Assembly: GCA_030044475.1 (NCBI GenBank)
Contig: JASHVP010000033.1
Span: 1 to 14,018, forward strand
Reading direction: 5' to 3'
Length of the DNA: 14,018 nucleotides
Source: Thermoplasmata archaeon
GTDB lineage: Archaea; Thermoplasmatota; Thermoplasmata; Lutacidiplasmatales; UBA184
Below the pieces are notes generated by a model. The model was not told the DNA's origin. It worked only from the letters and a program-made list of their open reading frames with translations, and searched no databases. Shown here piece after piece: positions 9,701 to 14,018 of this stretch. Numbering within the stretch: position 1 is the first letter of the stretch; each line of letters begins with the position of its first letter. The position numbers and the translations under genes were made by a program.

Positions 9701-12542
9701 CCGCGAGCGGGTAGGTGAGCGGGGCGTACCCGGCCGCGGAGGCCGTCAGGTTGTAGACCCCGGTCGGCAGGCTCTCGTTGAAGAAGCCGCCGGAGTTCGA
9801 GCCGCCGCCGAAGATCACGCAGTTCGTCGGGTTGGAGACCGGGCAGGCGCTCATCGTCGGGACGAGCACGCCGGCCCCGGTCGTGTTGTCGACGAACCGG
9901 CCCGTGACCCAGGTCGACGCCGTCCCCTGCACGCTCGGGGCGGTGGCCCCGGGCGAGGCCCGCGGGGCGCCCGACGTCCCGACCGACTGCAGCACGAGGT
10001 TCGGCACGACGGTCGTGGCGTTCACGGTCGCGTTGACGAACGTCCAGTCGGTGACGTAGCCGGGGGCGCTCGCCTCGACCTGGTAGGTCGCCCACGGGAG
10101 CCAGCCGCCCTCGACGAGGCCGAGGTACGCTCCGTCGGACTGCGTCACCCCCGAGCCGAGCAGCTGGGAGCAGACGGCCGCGGCGCTCGACGCCGTCAAC
10201 GGGCAGTAGGTGATCGTCGCGTCGATGATCGGGGTCCCGTTCGTCGATTCGACGACCCCTTCCAGCGTCGCGAGGGGGGCGAGCGGGATCGTCGGGGCGA
10301 CGGTCGGTCCCAGCACCTCGATCCACTCGAAGTTCGTCGTCTCCCCGGTCGCCGCGATCTCCACGGCATTTTCGCCGGGCGGGACCCCGGAGAGCGAGAA
10401 CCCGCCGGAGTAGTTCCCCTCCCCTTGGACGCAGACGGCGGGGGCTTCCGACTCGGCGGGACAGATCGAGACCGCCGGGAACGGGATCGGCTCCGTGCCT
10501 CCTTGCAGCACGACCTGGCCGGTGACCGTGTCTCCGACGGTCAGGTTGATCGACCGGACGCTCGGATCGGTCGCCGCCGCGAGCGTGAGCGGGGCGGACC
10601 GCCCCGCCGGCCCTTTGTCGACGCAGCAGATCGTCCACGGGACGCTGACCCACGTCGTGTTCGTCGGATAGCCGACCGAGGTGATGGTGAGCGTCCCGGG
10701 GCCGGGCGGCGCCGGGGCGCAGAAGACCGTCGGGCCCGTCTCCGGGCACTCGTTGTCGTCCGCGGTCGAGGAGTAGGTGTACGTCTGCAGCGCGGTCGTC
10801 TGCCGCGACTGGACGGCGGCGGTGAACCCGCCCTTCGGGGCCTCCGTCGTCCCGGCGACGTAGACGTTCCCCTCGATGTACGTCCCGGGCGTCAGGTCGA
10901 GGTCCCCGATGTCGGTGACCTCGCGGGGCGTGACGTTCGCCCACGTCCAGTTGCTCCAGACGGGGAGGTCGCCGGGGATCGGCCATGTCGGGAACTCCGG
11001 TGAGCCGCTGCAGTCGCCGACGGTGTCGGGGAAGACGATGACCTGGTTGCGCAGCGGGTACGCGTCGACGGTGATCGTCGAGGGGACCCCGACGCACCCG
11101 CCGTAGAGGGTCGTCGTCTCCGAGGTGTTGTACGTCCCGGTCGCGGGATTGTACCGCGAGGTCGCCGCATCGAAGCCGTCGAGCCCGTTGACCTGCACGA
11201 CGAACTCGCCGGTCGTGTCATCGAAGAGGGAGGAGGAGCCGCGGGAGACCCCGACGGTCAGCTCGATCTGGCCGAGGGGGGTCAGGTAGATGCGGCAGTC
11301 GTTCGGCACGCAGTACGGGTGGGCGGGCGTCGAGCCGGGCACGTACCCGATCGGCGTCTCGTTGACGACGTAGCCGGTCACCTCCGCCAGCACGTAGTCG
11401 TACCCGACCGTGCCGTCGGCGATCACGGTGTTCCCGGACTCGATCGCCGTCCCCTGGGCGTCGCACGCCTGGGTGGTGGTCGAGCAGACCGTCAGCGACC
11501 CGACGTTGGGGTACTCGATCGAGAGCGCCTGCCGGGTGACGGCGTCGTACAGCTCCGCTTTGACGACGGCGTTCGGCTCGAGGAAGACGGTCCCGATCTG
11601 GACCGTCTGTCCGGAGGCGGCCTCCGTCCACGTGAAGTTGTTCTGCCAGATCGCCCCGACGCCGGGGGCGGTGAACGTCAGCTCGCTCGCGACGGCCGGC
11701 GGGACCGGCACCCGGAACCAGCCCGAGGTGTTGGTCGTGGCCCCGGGGTTCGCGATGACGCCGGAGTCGCGGCTCAGCCCCTGGATGGCGATCCCGGGGA
11801 TGCCCGGGTCGCCGACGGTGTTCCCCTCCACGACCCCCTCGACGATGCCGTCCGGGAGCAGCAGGATCGTCCCGACGCCGATGGTGACCCCGAAGACGCA
11901 CGTCGCGTAGGTCAGGTTCTCCGCGAACCAGTCCGCGGTCGCCGTGATGAAGTCGCTCCCCGCCTCGCAGGTGGCGTTGAACTCGCCGGAGGAGTTCGTG
12001 ACCGCGGGAACGCAGACCGTGCTCGGGCACGGGGCGGAGCTCGCGAGCGACCCGGTGGTGACCGAGACCCCGGAGAGCAGGTACGTCGGGGCGTCGGGGA
12101 GCGCGCTCTGGTTCGCGACGGTCCCGGTGAACCAGCCGAGCGCCACGTCGGCGGCCGGCGGGACGGCCGTCGGGGTCGACGTCGGGGTGGCGTTCGACCC
12201 GTTGTGGGCCGCCGCGTATGCGGTGAGGTTCGAGTTGCGCACGATGCTCGCGCCGAGCGAATTCTGGGACGCGATCGGAACGTTCGAGGAGGGGTTGGAT
12301 CCGGCCAGGGTCGGGCTCGCGGCGGTCGTCGCCGGCGCCGGGGTCGGGGCGGAGACGGCCGCCGTCACCGGGCCGACCTTCGCCGACGACGACGTCGAGA
12401 GGGCCGGCGTCAGGGCCGTCGCCGGGACGACGCCGCCGAACGCGAGGAGCCCGACCGTGACGAGCAGCAAGATCACGGCGAACCGGCTCCCGCGAGCGGG
12501 GGACCGGGAGGACGGGGCGAAGCGGGACGGCGGGTCGGTCAT
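6702..12542 (-). CDS. Giant cell-surface protein of carboxypeptidase-regulatory-like repeats
   Basis: 1946 residues. An N-terminal basic region plus hydrophobic segment (about 21-43) forms the signal. The body is a chain of beta-sandwich units resembling the carboxypeptidase regulatory-like (transthyretin-related) domain, with the recurring pattern G-x-V, TG-x-(P/A)-(V/L)-x-(G/N)-(A/V)-x-V, G-x-(Y/F), and SA-(P/A/T)-G-(Y/F), for instance at 825-829, 935-939, 1440-1444, 1618-1622, 1706-1710 and 1877-1881. A C-terminal membrane helix (about 1914-1938) ends in a GARRRRTP tail. There are 28 cysteines, mostly in close pairs 5-11 residues apart, and none after 1592. N-x-S/T sequons are abundant. 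The start ATG lies 4 bases after the zinc-finger gene's stop, with GGTG 7 bases before it; the stop overlaps the next GTG. The family's domains usually serve as structural or carbohydrate-binding beta modules; an adhesin, surface-layer or stalk role is inferred. No catalytic domain was seen. Confidence 0.9.
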   Translation of the reverse strand: MTDPPSRFAPSSRSPARGSRFAVILLLVTVGLLAFGGVVPATALTPALSTSSSAKVGPVTAAVSAPTPAPATTAASPTLAGSNPSSNVPIASQNSLGASIVRNSNLTAYAAAHNGSNATPTSTPTAVPPAADVALGWFTGTVANQSALPDAPTYLLSGVSVTTGSLASSAPCPSTVCVPAVTNSSGEFNATCEAGSDFITATADWFAENLTYATCVFGVTIGVGTILLLPDGIVEGVVEGNTVGDPGIPGIAIQGLSRDSGVIANPGATTNTSGWFRVPVPPAVASELTFTAPGVGAIWQNNFTWTEAASGQTVQIGTVFLEPNAVVKAELYDAVTRQALSIEYPNVGSLTVCSTTTQACDAQGTAIESGNTVIADGTVGYDYVLAEVTGYVVNETPIGYVPGSTPAHPYCVPNDCRIYLTPLGQIELTVGVSRGSSSLFDDTTGEFVVQVNGLDGFDAATSRYNPATGTYNTSETTTLYGGCVGVPSTITVDAYPLRNQVIVFPDTVGDCSGSPEFPTWPIPGDLPVWSNWTWANVTPREVTDIGDLDLTPGTYIEGNVYVAGTTEAPKGGFTAAVQSRQTTALQTYTYSSTADDNECPETGPTVFCAPAPPGPGTLTITSVGYPTNTTWVSVPWTICCVDKGPAGRSAPLTLAAATDPSVRSINLTVGDTVTGQVVLQGGTEPIPFPAVSICPAESEAPAVCVQGEGNYSGGFSLSGVPPGENAVEIAATGETTNFEWIEVLGPTVAPTIPLAPLATLEGVVESTNGTPIIDATITYCPLTASSAAAVCSQLLGSGVTQSDGAYLGLVEGGWLPWATYQVEASAPGYVTDWTFVNATVNATTVVPNLVLQSVGTSGAPRASPGATAPSVQGTASTWVTGRFVDNTTGAGVLVPTMSACPVSNPTNCVIFGGGSNSGGFFNESLPTGVYNLTASAAGYAPLTYPLAALTLPVTNVGSVPMQPVPWIHGNLSLSPWPLVRINLSAGQHTAIPLVLPSSVDVCNADLLCLASGPSGTSGDYYIPTYVGYGLQIQAYEVFPGGDGSAQWGAIAPVLFLNVSANETWLPPSETLPLPLFGSFQGYLYEVGNLTNATDNQTTPARWATIDAITNGLNNGYALEYANGAGLWTVFLDGQNIAGSTNITSALPNLAYANTTRVWPISGPGFNMSINVAPADLLEYGWATATVLDSVTGLPVAGVGVSASYNDPIDGRYGQTAGVTNGGGFVNISAPSGNRVQFTVGGSLDYNTSQLAAPVLPGQATNLTSANATQAGTVDIDHWGWVSGVYVNYTAPLSYGGTVLDSTTHTALPLAAVATASPDPVYGSGASVFPTNLLGEFLADAPIGPDDSVTVTHAGYEANTTDKIDIAPGTSHVFSTINLTGYGVVASRVLALPGDVPVPGAVVSICPGTLSFSSYCVYQVTNATGYYWVTAVPGHDTITVSATGFVGNYTESVVVAPDTWGWAAPYLMVADGEIFGTVRGLPTGLALGGASLALCSPLGGTPTGPCDVFATAGPNGSFALTITPGQYILTAAAPDFNTSYRPVSIVNGETVNMGYVFLEEYGVVAGTVVDALTGDAVDNATVEGCPTYAYLACDAPTATDLAGAYRIATPPGSLTISVSAPGYEDGYAVASAVSGATIVAPAIGLVPLSVDQVFPVSGWVAAEGGGGIAGAVVAFHLGSAVVASVAAGPSGTFSADLGTGTYDVVASAPGFTAESRSVTVTAPVSGVDLTLPTFAWTTTVAVEDGLLDTPLPDVALWSGTTLLGMTGPSGSLTTALPNGTYDLTAVPGGAASDIYVPVAFVVGVNGAIVNRIVELYPATATLAGTVRSAATGTVIAGATVTVSGSTTDGAVLARPATTSADGTFSVSLYVGTYSVTVSAPGYRALQENVTLGGGTTPLAVSLSSPTTATSSAMSGPMVPLLLLVGGVALVGAAVALVAWGARRRRTP
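6711..6715 (-). promoter_or_regulatory. Ribosome-binding site fixing the GTG start at 6705
   Basis: GGAGG on the minus strand, 5 bases before the GTG that shares its last two bases with the TGA of the giant gene. It makes GTG 6705-6703 the better start than the ATG 27 bases upstream, which would add nine residues ahead of an otherwise complete signal sequence. Confidence 0.75.
6843..10265 (-). repeat. Protein-level repeat array inside the giant surface protein
   Basis: Residues about 760-1900 hold at least nine units of roughly 75-120 residues each. They are marked by a terminal SAPGY-like motif and, in the earlier units, by a CP-x(4-9)-C pair about 30-45 residues ahead of it. The units are diverged, so there is no long exact DNA repeat; only short echoes such as the codons for APGY recur. 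Unit borders are approximate and were drawn by eye. Similar but more diverged units probably occupy residues 230-760 as well. Confidence 0.7.
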
Positions 12543-12546
12543 CGCC

Positions 12547-12873
12547 CTACACCACGGCCCGGAGCGTCAGGTCGAGCAGGACCGACCGCTCCCGGGGCGC
12601 GAGCTCCGCGTGGGTCTTGGCGAGGTGGACCTCGAGGCTGGTCCGCGTCATGTACGACCGGGTGCAGACGGGGCAGGGGAGCCCCGTCGGGACATCGTTG
12701 TAGCCGGCGCATCCGCAGTGCATGACATGACATGGCATGAGCCCGGCGGTCCCACTCCGGGAAGTCGGATAGCGATGCCGGCTGCCGCCGCCGACCGCGA
12801 CGTAGTGGCTCCCCCGGAGGTGGCCGCAGACCGCACACGCGCGCAGCCGCAGGAGGCGTCGCTGTCCTACCAT
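12547..12873 (-). CDS. Small C2H2 zinc-finger protein, possible transcription regulator
   Basis: 108 residues. The C-terminal half carries a classic C2H2 finger: C67-x2-C70-x12-H83-x4-H88, with the hydrophobic Y74 and L80 expected in the fold. The N-terminal half has a second metal-binding pattern, C13-x2-C16-G-H18-x4-H23, then C48, C53-x-C55 and Y58. This resembles the CxxCGHxxxxH...C...C-x-C pattern seen in small uncharacterised bacterial and archaeal proteins (recalled, not searched). No signal or membrane segment, so it is cytoplasmic. It ends 4 bases before the giant surface gene and is the first gene of the run below the TATA-like element at 12951. A DNA-binding regulator of the operon is the obvious inference; RNA or protein binding is equally possible for so few fingers. 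ATG 12873 is the only start in this frame after the TATA element; its ribosome-binding site is weak (GGCGGGT). Confidence 0.8.
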   Translation of the reverse strand: MVGQRRLLRLRACAVCGHLRGSHYVAVGGGSRHRYPTSRSGTAGLMPCHVMHCGCAGYNDVPTGLPCPVCTRSYMTRTSLEVHLAKTHAELAPRERSVLLDLTLRAVV

Positions 12874-12923
12874 CCGACCCGCCGCCGTGCGGAGGGACCC
12901 GGTGCCGATGGCGTCCGTGCCAT
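12867..12923 (-). other. Possible 18-codon leader reading frame overlapping the zinc-finger start
   Basis: ATG 12923-12921 opens an 18-codon frame, MARTPSAPGPSARRRVGW, whose TAG (12869-12867) closes just inside the zinc-finger gene, two bases past its ATG. The first ATG lies about 31 bases from the centre of the TATA-like element, so the transcript would carry it almost leaderless. It could couple translation to the weakly preceded zinc-finger start, or be chance. There is no homology evidence. Confidence 0.25.
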
Positions 12924-12950
12924 GGTGACGCGAGGCACACCGCCCCCAAG

Positions 12951-12958
12951 TATATGTA
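12951..12958 (-). promoter_or_regulatory. TATA-like promoter element for the surface-protein operon
   Basis: The minus strand reads TACATATA followed by CTTGGG. It is the only clearly AT-rich patch in the 157-base gap between the PaaA-like gene and the zinc-finger gene. With the usual archaeal spacing of about 26 bases, transcription would start near 12928. No convincing purine-rich BRE precedes it (the flank is CATTCTC), so it may be weak or activator-dependent. The rest of the gap shows no T-run terminator or strong hairpin. Confidence 0.5.
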
Positions 12959-13030
12959 GAGAATGTGGCCCGGGCGACGGAGTTCTCAGTTTCTGTCCGG
13001 TTCCCGACGTCCGGCGCGACGGCCGAGGCC

Positions 13031-13870
13031 CTACAGGACGTGGCGGTCGAACTCGGCGGGCGGGAGCGTCAGCCCGAGGTTCCCGACGAGGCCGCTGACC
13101 TCGCGGATGTACCGCTCGCGGGCCTCCTCGTTCGTCCACCGCTTGAGCCCGAACTCGATCGCGCGGCGGCTCGTGTCGGAGTTCGAGTGGCCGAACATGT
13201 CGAGCGCGCGCGGGTACCACTTGTTGACGGCCGCCTGGGCCTCCGCGGGGGTCCCGGCGTACTTCGGGCCGTCGTGGACCATCCGGCGGAGCACGCTGGC
13301 GCCGAAGTTCAGGTGCAGTTGCTCCTCGCTCAGCATCAACGGCATGGCGCGCGCGAGCGGCCCGTACGAGCACTCCTGGAACGCCCGCAGCTGGTAGACG
13401 CCGACCCGGTCGACGAAGCAGGTGAACGCGCCGACGTCCGACCAGGCGTCGAACGCCATGTTGAACGCGTCGAGCTTGTGCTCGCCTTCGCGCTTCGCGA
13501 GCAGCTCGTCGATCAGCTGCTGGCCGCGCTCGCCGAAGTCGCGGAGGATACGGCACGCCTGCAGGCCGTGGCGCGCCTCGTCCGCGATGATCCGCGACTC
13601 GATCCACCGGTCCTCGAGCGTCGGCGCCCGGTCGAGCCACGGCCGGTGCTGCTGAATCGAGGCGAACTCGGTGTCCGCCTGGACGACCATCAGCTTGACG
13701 AGGAGCTGCTGCATGTCCGGCGGCACCTCCTCCGCCGTCTCGTACTTGTGGACGCCCGCGCTGCTCCCCCAGAGGATCTCGCGGACCGGGGCGATCGTCC
13801 CCCCGTCCTTCAGGCTCGCGGCGCCCGCGCGCGTGCGCGGCGCGTCGGCGGGCGGTGGGGAGGAGGCCAT
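13031..13870 (-). CDS. PaaA-like diiron oxygenase subunit (phenylacetyl-CoA epoxidase family)
   Basis: 279 residues, ferritin-like. All six carboxylate/histidine ligands of the PaaA/BoxB family can be placed: E68, E98-x2-H101 (in ADEARH), D154 and E183-x2-H186, with the 30- and 29-residue spacings typical of the family. RAPTL (82-86), SYGP-x-ARAM (168-176), MFG (225-227) and KR-x-TN-x-E (243-249) match E. coli PaaA as I recall it. PaaA uses O2 and a diiron centre to epoxidise the ring of phenylacetyl-CoA together with PaaB, C and E; another aromatic acyl-CoA is possible. The protein stops soon after the LGLTLP segment and so lacks about 45 C-terminal residues of bacterial PaaA (about 309). 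ATG 13870 has GGAG 6 bases before it. The gene follows an enoyl-CoA hydratase gene by 25 bases, fitting one aromatic-degradation operon. No partner subunit follows it in the window. Confidence 0.85.
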   Translation of the reverse strand: MASSPPPADAPRTRAGAASLKDGGTIAPVREILWGSSAGVHKYETAEEVPPDMQQLLVKLMVVQADTEFASIQQHRPWLDRAPTLEDRWIESRIIADEARHGLQACRILRDFGERGQQLIDELLAKREGEHKLDAFNMAFDAWSDVGAFTCFVDRVGVYQLRAFQECSYGPLARAMPLMLSEEQLHLNFGASVLRRMVHDGPKYAGTPAEAQAAVNKWYPRALDMFGHSNSDTSRRAIEFGLKRWTNEEARERYIREVSGLVGNLGLTLPPAEFDRHVL

Positions 13871-13895
13871 CGTTCGCTCCGACGTCGACGAGGGC

Positions 13896-14018
13896 TCAGC
13901 GGCCCTTAAAGGTGGGCTTGCGCTTCTCGACGAACGCCGACAGCCCTTCCTTCGCGTCGTCGGTGACGAACAGGCGGTTCTGCAGCTCGCGCTCGAGCGC
14001 GAGCCCGGCGGGGAGCGG
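13896..14018 (-). CDS. Enoyl-CoA hydratase/isomerase family protein, C-terminal end only
   Basis: Only the last 40 codons and the TGA (13898-13896) lie inside the window; the start is beyond the right edge. The visible end has the spacing of the crotonase family C-terminus: an amphipathic helix (LALERELQNRLF), TDDAKEGLSAFVEKRKP, then TFKGR and stop. The DAKEG-x-xAF-x-EKR-x-P signature is highly characteristic of enoyl-CoA hydratases. Active-site residues are outside the window, so hydratase cannot be told from isomerase (PaaF, PaaG and PaaB types are all possible). The PaaA-like gene starts 25 bases downstream, which suggests co-transcription and a joint role in CoA-linked aromatic or fatty acid breakdown. 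Confidence 0.85.
   Translation of the reverse strand, partial: PLPAGLALERELQNRLFVTDDAKEGLSAFVEKRKPTFKGR

Noticed and set aside
8506..11097. 863-codon minus-strand frame inside the giant gene
   Set aside because: Shifted frame of the same DNA with Arg/Pro-rich product and no recognisable fold; the overlapping frame shows conserved repeats and paired cysteines.
7518..12725. Plus-strand open frames of 1161 and 468 codons (7518-11003, 11319-12725)
   Set aside because: Same Arg/Asp-rich composition, no start context or domain, and fully antisense to the giant repeat protein, which has a clear signal, repeats and anchor.
12539..12949. 136-codon minus-strand frame over the zinc-finger gene
   Set aside because: Arg/Pro-rich product; the alternative frame gives a complete C2H2 finger and ends 4 bases before the next gene.
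12874..13030. Terminator or riboswitch in the largest gap
   Set aside because: No T-run on the minus strand and only short CCGG-type self-complementarity; nothing beyond the TATA-like element can be supported.

Overview
The window looks like chromosomal DNA of a very GC-rich archaeon, most likely a soil or sediment Thermoplasmatota lineage. The taxonomic call is inference. It rests on several large secreted proteins with an N-terminal signal, a sequon-rich ectodomain, a C-terminal membrane helix and a short basic tail. There is no lipobox and no LPXTG sorting motif. A C2H2 zinc finger and one isolated TATA-like element in otherwise GC-rich DNA point the same way. The ectodomains are not unusually acidic, which argues against a haloarchaeon. 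No rRNA, tRNA, insertion sequence or CRISPR array was seen.

All real genes lie on the minus strand, so the biological order runs from high to low coordinates. At the right edge are the last 40 codons of an enoyl-CoA hydratase/isomerase family gene (13896-14018). Then, after 25 bases, comes a PaaA-like diiron protein (13031-13870). Together they suggest a piece of an aromatic acyl-CoA pathway.

A 157-base gap (12874-13030) holds a TATA-like element. A second, much longer run of genes starts there: a small double zinc-binding protein (12547-12873); a 1946-residue membrane-anchored protein built of carboxypeptidase-regulatory-like beta repeats with paired cysteines (6702-12542); a 702-residue cysteine-rich protein with a probable von Willebrand factor A-like fold, a 14-proline stalk and a C-terminal anchor (4597-6705); two paralogous N-glycosylation-sequon-rich surface proteins (2582-4582 and 726-2585); and a small protein with two membrane helices that runs off the left edge (1-697).

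The six genes are spaced by 4, -4, 14, -4 and 28 bases. Two of the junctions are GTGA stop/start overlaps. This tight packing suggests one transcription unit of more than 12.8 kb encoding a multi-protein cell-surface assembly, perhaps controlled by the zinc-finger protein at its head. What the assembly does cannot be read from the sequence. There is no stretch longer than 300 bases without a gene; the longest gap is the 157-base promoter region.
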